A DNA stretch of 59,845 bases from the NCBI GenBank assembly GCA_947167845.1, contig CAMVJQ010000007.1, forward strand, positions 1 to 59,845. Direction: 5' to 3'. Source of the stretch: an uncultured Prevotella sp. (lineage in GTDB: Bacteria > Bacteroidota > Bacteroidia > Bacteroidales > Bacteroidaceae). Positions 15,203 to 23,009 of the stretch are shown here, one piece after another. Position numbers and translations under genes: made by a program. Positions within the stretch are counted from its first letter, which is position 1. The number at the start of each line of letters is the position of its first letter. The notes under the pieces were generated by a model. It saw only the letters and a list, made by a program, of their open reading frames with translations. It searched no databases and was not told where the DNA came from.

Positions 15203-17668
15203 ATGATAAAGAAAATGCTCCTCGTGTCGGCAATGGCTGTGATAGGGCTGACGACACTGGCTCGTGAGAGACAAAATTTCGACTGCGACTGGCGCTTCAT
15301 GCTGGCTGACTCGGCACAGATGGCGCAAGCGGACTATAACGACAGTTTCTGGCGCAAAATCGACGTGCCGCACGACTGGGCCCGTGAGGGTGACTTCTTC
15401 GCGGGCCATCCCAGTGGGGCGGGCGGCGGTGCCCTGCCTGGCGGCATCGGATGGTATCGCAAGCACTTCAGAATCGAAGAGTTGAAGGATGAAAAGGTCT
15501 ATCTTGAGTTCGATGGAGTGTATATGAACTCAACGGTGTTTGTCAACGGACGGAAGGTGGGGTATCGGCCATACGGCTACTCCAGTTTCGAATATGACAT
15601 CACGACATACGTCAGGGAGGGCGACAACGTCGTGGCGGTAAAGGTTGACAACTCAGACCAGCCGAACTCCCGCTGGTATAGCGGTTGCGGCATCTACCGT
15701 CATGTGTGGTTGATGCGGACGGCCAGGGTGCACGTCGGCCATTGGGGCACAAAAGTAATTGCTTCCCCTCCTGCAGGAGGGGGTAGGGGAGGGCGCCTCT
15801 CAGGCCGTTGGAAGGTAAATATCGAAGTGGCTCTCGAAGGCCGGGGCACGGTGGAGAATACGCTCATCGATCCTACAGGCAGGATAGTCGGCAGGTCGAA
15901 GGGCCTGAAGTCTGTCATCACCGTCGCCAGGCCGATGCTCTGGAGTTGTGAGACTCCCAATATATATAAGGTCCGCACGGAAGTGAAGGTGGGCGGCAAG
16001 GTGGTAGACACCTACGAGACCACAACGGGCTTCCGCTCCTTCCGGTTCGATGCTCAGACGGGCTTCTGGCTCAACGGCAAGAACTTCAAACTGAATGGTG
16101 TCTGCGAGCATCACGACTTCGGATGCCTCGGTGCGGCCCTGAGCGAGGATGCCCTGCATCGCAAACTGACGAAACTGAAGGCGATGGGCGTCAACTCGGT
16201 TCGCAGTTCGCACAATCCTCCAGCCCCGGAGTTGCTGAACATGTGCGACACGATGGGACTCATCGTGATGGACGAGTCGTTCGACATGTGGCGACGCAAG
16301 AAGACGCAGAACGACTATGCCCGCTTCTTCGACGAGTGGCATGAGCGCGACCTCTCCGACCTGATTCTCCGCGACCGTAATCACCCCTCTGTCCTGATGT
16401 GGTCGATAGGCAATGAGGTGCTCGAGCAATGGTCGTCGGCTGAGGCTGACACGCTGACGCTGGAACAGGCTAATCTGATACTCAATGCAGGCCATGATGC
16501 CTCGTCGCTGGCCAAGGATGGCGAACGCTCCGTGCAGTCGCTCCTCACGCAGCATCTGGCAGAGATCGTGAAGCGTTACGATACGTCGCGCCCCATTCTG
16601 GCAGGCTGCAATGAGCCGAGTCCGAACAATCACCTCTTCAAGAGCGGTGCCATTGATATCATCGGTTTCAACTATCACCACCAGTGGGTGAAGGATGTGC
16701 CGCAGAACTTCCCTGACAAGCCTTTCATCTTCTCTGAGAGCGTGAGCGCACTTCAGACGAGGGGCTATTATAAGATGCCTTCCGATTCCGTCACGTGGGC
16801 GCCTCAGGAGTGGTGGCTCCCCTATACCGATCCCACCTATATGTGCTCGGCCTACGACAATTTCCATGCTTCATGGAGTTCCACGCACGAGGAGACTTGG
16901 GATGTCATCAAGCACAACAGTTTTGTCGGGGGGCAGTATATCTGGACGGGCTTCGACTATATCGGCGAGCCCACGCCCTACGGCTTTCCTGCCCGCAGCA
17001 GTTATTTCGGACTCATCGACCTCGCTGGTTTCCCCAAGGACTCCTACTATATGTATCAGAGCGAGTGGACCAGTAAGCCCATGCTCCACCTCTTCCCTCA
17101 CTGGAACTGGATGCCTGGACAGACCATCGACCTCTGGGCCTACTATAACAATGCCGACGAAGTGGAACTCTTCGTCAATGGCAAGAGTCAGGGTGTGCGC
17201 CGCAAGACGGCTGAGAATCCGGCCAGGCGCTATGAGATGCACAATCTGACAACCAGCCTCAATACGGAGTATCATGTCGGCTGGCGTGTCACCTATGAGC
17301 CTGGCGAGGTGAAGGCCGTATCCCGTAAGGATGGCAGGACGGTGTGCGAGCAGGTCATCAAGACGGCAGGCGCACCGGCACAGATTCGCCTGACTGCAGA
17401 TTACAAGGGCAGGGAGTTGACCTTTGTCGCTGTAGAAGTAGTCGATAAAGACGGAAATCTCTGCCCCTGGGCTGAGGATCGGATATATTTCTCAGTCGAT
17501 GGAGAGGCAGAGATAGTAGGCACCGACAATGGCTGTCAGACCTCGATGGAGCGTTTCACGTCGCCCCGGCGAAAGGCCTTCTTTGGCAAGTGCCTTGTCG
17601 TCGTAAAGGGTAAGGGGGAACTGAAGGCTCAGTCTCCGATGCTCAAAGAGGCAACGTTCAGATTGTAG
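15203..17668 (+). CDS. GH2 beta-galactosidase-like glycoside hydrolase
   Basis: This is an 821-residue exported family GH2 enzyme with signal peptide MIKKMLLVSAMAVIGLTTLA. The sugar-binding jelly roll (FDCDWRFMLADS, VPHDWARE, GIGWYRKHF) is followed by the immunoglobulin-like domain and the TIM barrel (NGKNFKLNGVCEHHDFGCLG). The acid/base is Glu405 in MWSIGNE and the nucleophile is Glu512 in FIFSES. Later C-terminal beta domains complete the usual Bacteroidota plan. Beta-galactosidase is the commonest activity for this layout; together with the GH31 it could strip galactose from xyloglucan side chains (inference). Residues 187-201 (ASPPAGGGRGGRLSG) come from a palindromic repeat lying in frame at the start of the second domain. 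The stop is only 3 bp from the convergent DUF362 gene. Confidence 0.9.
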   Translation: MIKKMLLVSAMAVIGLTTLARERQNFDCDWRFMLADSAQMAQADYNDSFWRKIDVPHDWAREGDFFAGHPSGAGGGALPGGIGWYRKHFRIEELKDEKVYLEFDGVYMNSTVFVNGRKVGYRPYGYSSFEYDITTYVREGDNVVAVKVDNSDQPNSRWYSGCGIYRHVWLMRTARVHVGHWGTKVIASPPAGGGRGGRLSGRWKVNIEVALEGRGTVENTLIDPTGRIVGRSKGLKSVITVARPMLWSCETPNIYKVRTEVKVGGKVVDTYETTTGFRSFRFDAQTGFWLNGKNFKLNGVCEHHDFGCLGAALSEDALHRKLTKLKAMGVNSVRSSHNPPAPELLNMCDTMGLIVMDESFDMWRRKKTQNDYARFFDEWHERDLSDLILRDRNHPSVLMWSIGNEVLEQWSSAEADTLTLEQANLILNAGHDASSLAKDGERSVQSLLTQHLAEIVKRYDTSRPILAGCNEPSPNNHLFKSGAIDIIGFNYHHQWVKDVPQNFPDKPFIFSESVSALQTRGYYKMPSDSVTWAPQEWWLPYTDPTYMCSAYDNFHASWSSTHEETWDVIKHNSFVGGQYIWTGFDYIGEPTPYGFPARSSYFGLIDLAGFPKDSYYMYQSEWTSKPMLHLFPHWNWMPGQTIDLWAYYNNADEVELFVNGKSQGVRRKTAENPARRYEMHNLTTSLNTEYHVGWRVTYEPGEVKAVSRKDGRTVCEQVIKTAGAPAQIRLTADYKGRELTFVAVEVVDKDGNLCPWAEDRIYFSVDGEAEIVGTDNGCQTSMERFTSPRRKAFFGKCLVVVKGKGELKAQSPMLKEATFRL
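15765..15782. repeat. 18-bp palindrome in frame inside GH2
   Basis: CCCCTCCTGCAGGAGGGG is a perfect palindrome followed by GGTAGGGGAGGG. It encodes a Pro/Gly/Arg-rich stretch unlike the rest of the protein and resembles the intergenic palindrome at 27936-27965 (CCCTCCT...AGGAGGG core). Confidence 0.7.
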
Positions 17669-17671
17669 TCT

Positions 17672-18631
17672 TTATTTATCGAGGTTGATGATTTCGTACT
17701 TTTTCGAGCCGAATCCGATCTGCTCGGCATAGTCGGTGATATAGGTGCCGTGCTGACGGTTGATGCGCTGGATGAGCGGCTTGTTGTCGTCGCCGGGCTT
17801 GCCTTGATAGTTGAACACCTTGTCGAGGCAGGCCTGGTCTACGGCCACGGGGTCGAGCGAGGCCATGATGCCCATGTCTTGCAGTTCGGGCTTGGCGGGA
17901 TGACCGTCGCAGTCGCAGTCTACTGACATGTTGTTCATCACATTGATATAGACAACGTGGCCGTTGAAATAGTTGTGGACGGCTTGTGCTGCGGCTGCCA
18001 TCGACTCCAGGAAGAGGTCCTGTGTGGGGCCTGCTGCCAGTATGCCGGGATTCCATGCTGTCTTGGGGTCGGTACTCTTTCCGGCGGAGTGGATATAGCA
18101 CTTTCCGGCAGTGGATGCCACGCCGATGGAGGCATTCTTCATCACACCGCCGAAGCCGCCCATGGCGTGTCCTTTGAAGTGGGCGAGATTGATCATGAAG
18201 TCGTAGTTGGCCAGATGCTCGCCTACGATGTCATACTTCAGGTGCTTCTGATCCTTGATGGGGATGCGGATGTCGCCAAACTCATCCATGATGTCGACGG
18301 CAAAGATGGAGTCGAAGCCGTGGTCGTGGATGGTCTCCCAGTGCTTCTTCGGATCCTGACGGCTGCCGCCGTAGGCGGTGCAGCACTCCACGATGGTGCC
18401 GTTGACCTCTTCAACCAAGTTACGTATCAGCGTAGGTTTCAGATAGTGGGTGTTGCCGCCTTCGCCTGTCGATACTTTCACGGCCACTCGGCCCTGTGGC
18501 TCCACGCCCAGTGCCTTGAATATCTTCACTAGTGATTCAGGCGTGATTTCCTTGGTGAAATACACCTTGCTCTGGGCCATTCCGGCCACGCTCAGCATCG
18601 CGCAGATGCCCATCAGAAAAAGTCTTCTCAT
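17672..18631 (-). CDS. Exported DUF362-family protein
   Basis: This 319-residue protein has a signal peptide (MRRLFLMGICAMLSVAGMAQ) and the DUF362 layout. Segments that support the family are GRVAVKVSTGEGGNTHYLKP, the NLAHFKGHAMGGFGGVMKN core with its conserved His/Lys/Gly pattern, and VAVDQACLDKVFN near the end. Several cysteines are present (ECCTAYGG, CDCDG) but no ferredoxin-type CxxCxxCxxxCP motif, unlike the longer DUF362 proteins fused to 4Fe-4S domains. The biochemical role is unknown. It has its own promoter at 18657-18688, is convergent with GH2, and nothing ties it to the glycan genes apart from position. Confidence 0.85.
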   Translation of the reverse strand: MRRLFLMGICAMLSVAGMAQSKVYFTKEITPESLVKIFKALGVEPQGRVAVKVSTGEGGNTHYLKPTLIRNLVEEVNGTIVECCTAYGGSRQDPKKHWETIHDHGFDSIFAVDIMDEFGDIRIPIKDQKHLKYDIVGEHLANYDFMINLAHFKGHAMGGFGGVMKNASIGVASTAGKCYIHSAGKSTDPKTAWNPGILAAGPTQDLFLESMAAAAQAVHNYFNGHVVYINVMNNMSVDCDCDGHPAKPELQDMGIMASLDPVAVDQACLDKVFNYQGKPGDDNKPLIQRINRQHGTYITDYAEQIGFGSKKYEIINLDK

Positions 18632-18656
18632 ATTTGTCGTTTTGATATTACAGGTG

Positions 18657-18688
18657 CAAAGTTAGTACTTTTTTTGCTGTTCAGCAAA
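18657..18688 (-). promoter_or_regulatory. Promoter of the DUF362 gene
   Basis: On the minus strand TAACTTTG (18657-18664) and TTTG (18685-18688) are 20 bp apart, 26 bp from the start codon. Confidence 0.82.
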
Positions 18689-18781
18689 GAAAAACGGTAA
18701 TTATTCATTTTGTCATTTCATTTCTCTAAACGTTTAACATTAGTTAGGTAAAATCCAGCGAGAACTGCGGTTTATTTTTTG

Positions 18782-18789
18782 TATCTTTG
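18782..18789 (+). promoter_or_regulatory. -7 box for the Lrp-family regulator operon
   Basis: TATCTTTG lies 25 bp before the Lrp start codon. The -33 position has no clear TTTG, so the promoter may be weak or activator-dependent. Confidence 0.6.
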
Positions 18790-18814
18790 CACCCAACTTT
18801 GAGAATATGAAAGA

Positions 18815-19282
18815 ATGAAGAATGAAGAGTTAGACGAGACAGACTTGCAGATTCTGCGGATATTGCAGAAGAACTCGAAACTGACCACGAAGGAACTGGC
18901 CGATGCCGTTCATCTGACGGCGACGCCCGTGTTTGAGCGGCAGAAGCGGCTGGAGCGTCAGGGGTATATCAAGAAATATGTGGCCGTGCTCGACCCAGAG
19001 AAACTGAATCAGGGCCTGCTGGTGTTCTGCAAGGTGAAACTGAAGCAGATCAACCACGAGATAGCCGATGCCTTCACCCGCCGGATCCTCCGCATCCCGG
19101 AGGTGATAGAGTGCTACAACACCTCTGGCAACTACGACTATCTGCTGAAGGTGCGTGCTTCGGATATGAAGCAGTATCAGGAGTTTGTGCTCAATAAGTT
19201 GGGCGAGATCGAGAGCCTGGCATCGCTGGAAAGCACGTTTGTGATGAGCGAGGTGAAGCAGGGCTATGCGCTTAATATATAA
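18815..19282 (+). CDS. Lrp/AsnC-family transcriptional regulator
   Basis: This is a 155-residue regulator. The N-terminal winged helix-turn-helix spans about residues 8-55 (DLQILRILQKNSKLTTKELA, then TATPVFERQKRLERQGYI), followed by an effector-binding RAM/AsnC domain (about 70-145: LVFCKVKLKQ, VIECYNTSGNYDYLLKVRA). The length is normal. Members bind amino acids and control amino-acid or nutrient genes; the effector here is unknown. The first residues, MKNEE, are encoded by an AATGAAG heptamer run (18808-18828). The 37-bp gap to the next gene is pure octamer repeat, so the two genes are probably co-transcribed. Confidence 0.92.
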   Translation: MKNEELDETDLQILRILQKNSKLTTKELADAVHLTATPVFERQKRLERQGYIKKYVAVLDPEKLNQGLLVFCKVKLKQINHEIADAFTRRILRIPEVIECYNTSGNYDYLLKVRASDMKQYQEFVLNKLGEIESLASLESTFVMSEVKQGYALNI

Positions 19283-19319
19283 AAGGTAAAAAGGTAGAAA
19301 GGTAAAAAGGTAGAAAGGT
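19281..19319 (+). repeat. Octamer junction repeat, copy 2
   Basis: GGTAAAAA and GGTAGAAA alternate with an exact 8-bp period from the Lrp stop codon to the next ATG, filling the whole gap. Confidence 0.9.
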
Positions 19320-20423
19320 ATGCGAAAACTATTGCTTTCTTTTTGCTTGTTCGTCTGTACCGCTGTCTGCGGACAGGGGCTCCCGTCTGACGGACCGTTG
19401 GCTATCCGGCCTTTGCTCCAGCAATTGGGTGAGCGCCTGCTGAAGGGTAAGACGGGCAGCATCGTGGCTATCAATCCTTCCAATGGCGAGATTATCTGTC
19501 TGGCCACAAACACTCCCAATGGCAGTGATGTGCGTCAGGCCATTGGCAAGCCGCAGGCGCCTGGCTCCACCTTCAAGACGGCCCAGGCGCTGGCGATGCT
19601 CTCCGAGGGATTCGTCACGCCGGAGACGACGGTGGAGTGTCACAGCGGCATTACGGATGGCTCCATCAAGGTGGGCTGTCATAAGCACCGTTCGCCGCTC
19701 AATCTGAAAGATGCTCTGGCGCAGAGTTGCAACACGTGGTTTATCCTGAACTTCGGCTCGATGATCAATGATGACTTCATGTATGAGTCGAAGAGGGAGG
19801 CCATCACCACGTGGCGCTCCTATATGCAGTCGATGGGCCTGGGAGGGCCGATGCACATTGATATCGAGGGAGAGCAGGGCGGACTGCTGGCAGGTGCCGA
19901 CTATCTGGACCGCCGCTATAAGGAGGGCTGGGACGGCAAGACCATCTGGTGGGCAGGCATGGGACAGGGCGATGTCACCTGTACGCCGCTCCAACTCTGC
20001 AACCTCGCCGTCACAATAGCCAATCGCGGCTGGTACTATATCCCCCATATCCATAAAAACACCCGGAACCAGCGCTATCTCTCGAAACGCCACACCAAGG
20101 TGGCTCCATCGGCCTATCCCGTAGTCATCGACGGGATGCGACTGGCTGTGGAGAAGGGAACGGCCACCAGTATCAAGACCACCTATCCCATCTGCGGCAA
20201 GACGGGCACCATCGAGAATCCCGGGGCTGACCACTCTGCCTTCATCGGCTTTGCTCCCATCAACGATCCCAAGATTGCCATAGCCGTCTATGTGGAGCAT
20301 GGGGGATTCGGAGCCGATCTGGCTGCGCCGATGGCTGGTCTTGTCATCGAACAGTACCTGAAGGGACAACTCTCTGCTGCGTCTGAGGCTAAAGCAAAAA
20401 GAATAGAAAAGGTAAAAAGGTAG
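19320..20423 (+). CDS. Minimal penicillin-binding transpeptidase, exported
   Basis: This is a 367-residue protein consisting of a signal peptide (MRKLLLSFCLFVCTAVCGQ) and a transpeptidase domain only. All three catalytic motifs are present: S83-T-F-K86 (PGSTFKTAQ), S136-C-N138 and K294-T-G296. This is the PBP2/FtsI-type catalytic core, but the N-terminal dimerisation domain and the uncleaved membrane anchor of those proteins (usually 600 residues or more) are absent. The enzyme should act in the periplasm on peptidoglycan stem peptides or be a sensor or beta-lactam-binding relative. The last residues, EKVKR, and the stop codon are written by an octamer repeat. A phosphoesterase gene follows after 18 bp. 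Confidence 0.82.
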   Translation: MRKLLLSFCLFVCTAVCGQGLPSDGPLAIRPLLQQLGERLLKGKTGSIVAINPSNGEIICLATNTPNGSDVRQAIGKPQAPGSTFKTAQALAMLSEGFVTPETTVECHSGITDGSIKVGCHKHRSPLNLKDALAQSCNTWFILNFGSMINDDFMYESKREAITTWRSYMQSMGLGGPMHIDIEGEQGGLLAGADYLDRRYKEGWDGKTIWWAGMGQGDVTCTPLQLCNLAVTIANRGWYYIPHIHKNTRNQRYLSKRHTKVAPSAYPVVIDGMRLAVEKGTATSIKTTYPICGKTGTIENPGADHSAFIGFAPINDPKIAIAVYVEHGGFGADLAAPMAGLVIEQYLKGQLSAASEAKAKRIEKVKR

Positions 20424-20440
20424 AAAGGTAAAAAGGTAAA
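20405..20440 (+). repeat. Octamer junction repeat, copy 3
   Basis: Octamers of the GGTAAAAA/GGTAGAAA type run from inside the 3' end of the transpeptidase gene, giving its last codons and TAG stop, up to the phosphoesterase ATG at 20442. Confidence 0.9.
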
Positions 20441-20441
20441 G

Positions 20442-21725
20442 ATGAAGAAGTTTCTTAGAATTGGAGTGACGGTATACGCCCTGATGGTGGCAACCGCCCT
20501 TTGGGGACAGACGAATATCGTCGTGCTGTCGGATACGCATGTGATGGGACCTGGCCTTGTCGTGAAAGACGGGGCTGCCTGGCAGAAAGAACTCGCTGGC
20601 GACAGGAAACTGCTCGACTATAGTCAGGAGGTGTTTGACGTGCTGATTGAGACGATGCTCTCAGAAAAGCCGGATATGCTCCTGATAACAGGCGACCTGA
20701 CGAAGGACGGCGAACTGCTGAGCCATCAGTACGTGGCAGGGCAGTTGGATCGGCTCCGTGAGGCCGGCATCAAGACATTTGTCATCCCGGGCAATCACGA
20801 CTTCGGCACGCGCCACGCCCTGACGTTCGATGGTGAACAGTCTGGAAGGGCGGAGGTGGTGAGCCGCCAGCAGTTTGCCGAACTCTACCGTAATCATGGC
20901 TATGGAGCCGACGCCCAGCGTGACGCTGCGTCGCTGAGTTATTGTTGTGAGCCTGCTGACGGCCTGATGTTGATAGGCATCGATTCTGGTAATGAAGGCC
21001 GAGTGACGGAGTCAACGCTCCAATGGGTTTGTCAGCAGGCAGACCGTGGACAACATCAGGGCAAGCGTGTGCTGGCCATGATGCATCATGCACTCCTGCC
21101 CCATTTCAATGCTGAGGATCAGATCGTCCCCATGTCGGTGGTGCAGGATTATGAGACGGTGCGCAATCGCCTGGCCGATGCGGGCGTTCAGGTGGTACTG
21201 ACAGGGCATATCCATATCTCTGATATCGCCAAGGACTATAATGCCGACCTCACCCGTCCTATATATGACGTATCCACGGGCTCCACCGTCACCTATCCCT
21301 GCGACTATCGCCGCCTGACGCTTAGCAAGGATAAGGCGCAACTTTCCATTACGACCGGCCGCATCACCACGCTGCCCAATCATCCTGCTTTTGGCGCGAC
21401 GGCCAAGGAAAGGCTGCTTGAGTTCCTGATGAGTTTCGTCAAGCAGCGTATCAAGAATGATATGATAGCCTCTGTGGGTGCCAATGCCCTCCTTATTCAT
21501 GCCGAGGGCAATGAGAACGATTCGGAGGATGCCTCAAACGTATTAAGTACGCTCCAATTTGGAAAGGCCTTCGTCAGCAGCAGCATGAAGGCGAAGATGG
21601 CGGAGCACGGCCTGTCGTGGGATCTGTTGGAGGCAATCGTCACCAGCATTATGACCGATACCACTAATCTCGGTGTGGAAGGGCGCGAGGATCAGACCAA
21701 CGACCTGACGCTGACCATTGAATAG
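20442..21725 (+). CDS. Exported calcineurin-like metallophosphoesterase
   Basis: This 427-residue protein has a signal peptide (MKKFLRIGVTVYALMVATALWGQ) and the full metallophosphoesterase motif set: SDTHV (DxH), TGDLTKDG (GDxxxxG), PGNHDFG (GNHD), MMHHALLPH and TGHIHISD (GHxH). The C-terminal 130 residues are helical and unassigned. It probably hydrolyses a phosphoester in the periplasm; the substrate is unknown. Its position after the transpeptidase in a presumed operon hints at a cell-envelope role, but this is inference only. Confidence 0.88.
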   Translation: MKKFLRIGVTVYALMVATALWGQTNIVVLSDTHVMGPGLVVKDGAAWQKELAGDRKLLDYSQEVFDVLIETMLSEKPDMLLITGDLTKDGELLSHQYVAGQLDRLREAGIKTFVIPGNHDFGTRHALTFDGEQSGRAEVVSRQQFAELYRNHGYGADAQRDAASLSYCCEPADGLMLIGIDSGNEGRVTESTLQWVCQQADRGQHQGKRVLAMMHHALLPHFNAEDQIVPMSVVQDYETVRNRLADAGVQVVLTGHIHISDIAKDYNADLTRPIYDVSTGSTVTYPCDYRRLTLSKDKAQLSITTGRITTLPNHPAFGATAKERLLEFLMSFVKQRIKNDMIASVGANALLIHAEGNENDSEDASNVLSTLQFGKAFVSSSMKAKMAEHGLSWDLLEAIVTSIMTDTTNLGVEGREDQTNDLTLTIE

Positions 21726-21832
21726 CCTGACGGCGATGTGCCGTCTTTATGGAAAATCCCTGTTCTGCTGAAAAAATGAAAGCAAAACGGAGATTTTCCT
21801 TTCTTTTTGTTGCTTCTTTCGAAGAAATGTTG

Positions 21833-21840
21833 TACTTTTG
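21833..21840 (+). promoter_or_regulatory. -7 box for the porin/symporter operon
   Basis: TACTTTTG lies 38 bp before the porin start. The nearest upstream TTTG (21806-21809) is 23 bp away, longer than usual. Confidence 0.6.
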
Positions 21841-21878
21841 CAACCGCAAGAACTATTTAATTCTTAACAGATGAAGAA

Positions 21879-22970
21879 ATGAAAAAGAAAACTTGCATGT
21901 GGCGGACGCTGGCAGTGGTACTGGCAGTGTTCAGCAGCGTTGCTGCTATGGGGCAACAGAAGAAAGACGGTGAAACCGACTGGATGAAGGAACTCACAAG
22001 CCGGATTACGTTCAACGGTTATGCTCAGGGAGGCTGGAGTCATCAGGATCCCAACGGCGTGAAAACCAATTCCTACAACCTTAAACGCACCTTGCTATGG
22101 GCAAAGGCACGCATCACCGACCGCTGGTCGTTCCTGTTTATGCACGACTTCTCAAGCGTGGTACAGGAATTCTACACCGACTACAGATTTACCAACGACA
22201 ATGCTCTGACCGCCCGTCTGGGACAGTTCAAGCATTCCTACACGATGGAGAATCCCCTTTCTCCCACGATGCTCGAACTGATCGACGTCTATTCGCAGGC
22301 GGTGCTCTATCTGGCGGGCGAAGGTCCCGACCCGCTCAACGGTGTCAACTATGGCCGTGACATGGGTCTGATGATCTATGGCGACTTGGCGCAGAACCTG
22401 ATTCATTACGAACTGGCGCTGATGAGCGGACAAGGCATCAACCGCAAGGATGGCAACAATCAGAAGGACTTTATCGCCAAACTGGAGGTACGCCCCGTGG
22501 ACGGTTTCCGCGTGGTGGCTTCCGGCTATCTGGGCACGGGCAATGCCGTAGGTACGGCTGCATGGAATCCGGATGTCAAGGTGGGCGACAACTATAAGCG
22601 CAATCGCTACAGCGTGGGTGCAGAGTATAAGACTGCCCCTTACTCGAAGGCCAGGTTCAAGGAGGCCCGTCCTGCCAGCATCCGTGCCGAGTGGCTGGGC
22701 GGACAGGATGGTGACGTCGGCAGTCGTGGCGGCTATGTGACGGCTTGTGTCCCCGTGGTGGATGCCCTCGACATCGTGGCCAGCGGTGAGACCTACGACC
22801 GCAATACGAAGGTCGACGGATGGGATCAGACCAATCTGACCCTGGGCGTGCAGTACTGGTTCTACAAGAAGTGCCGTCTGCAACTGCAGTACACCCGTTG
22901 CCTCTGTGGCGAAAACATTTCCTCAAAAGACTATAATTGGCTTCAGGCCCAAGTTCAAGTAGCGTTTTGA
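21879..22970 (+). CDS. Outer-membrane porin, phosphate-selective porin O/P-like
   Basis: This is a 363-residue protein with signal peptide (cleavage near VAAMGQ) and alternating amphipathic strands typical of an outer-membrane barrel. It begins ITFNGYAQGGWSH and ends with a terminal phenylalanine (QVQVAF). Segments such as LKRTLLWAKARITDRWSFLF and ARLGQFKHSYTMENPLSP match the porin O/P (OprO-like) family of Bacteroidota. It probably forms a small-solute channel. The sodium symporter gene follows across a 39-bp octamer repeat, so outer- and inner-membrane uptake of one solute may be linked. Confidence 0.82.
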   Translation: MKKKTCMWRTLAVVLAVFSSVAAMGQQKKDGETDWMKELTSRITFNGYAQGGWSHQDPNGVKTNSYNLKRTLLWAKARITDRWSFLFMHDFSSVVQEFYTDYRFTNDNALTARLGQFKHSYTMENPLSPTMLELIDVYSQAVLYLAGEGPDPLNGVNYGRDMGLMIYGDLAQNLIHYELALMSGQGINRKDGNNQKDFIAKLEVRPVDGFRVVASGYLGTGNAVGTAAWNPDVKVGDNYKRNRYSVGAEYKTAPYSKARFKEARPASIRAEWLGGQDGDVGSRGGYVTACVPVVDALDIVASGETYDRNTKVDGWDQTNLTLGVQYWFYKKCRLQLQYTRCLCGENISSKDYNWLQAQVQVAF

Positions 22971-23009
22971 AAAGGTAGAAAGGTAAAAAGGTAAAAAAGT
23001 AAAAAGGTT
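22970..23009 (+). repeat. Octamer junction repeat, copy 4
   Basis: AAAAGGTAGAAAGGT followed by GGTAAAAA/AGTAAAAA units fills the complete gap between the porin stop and the symporter ATG. Confidence 0.9.
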
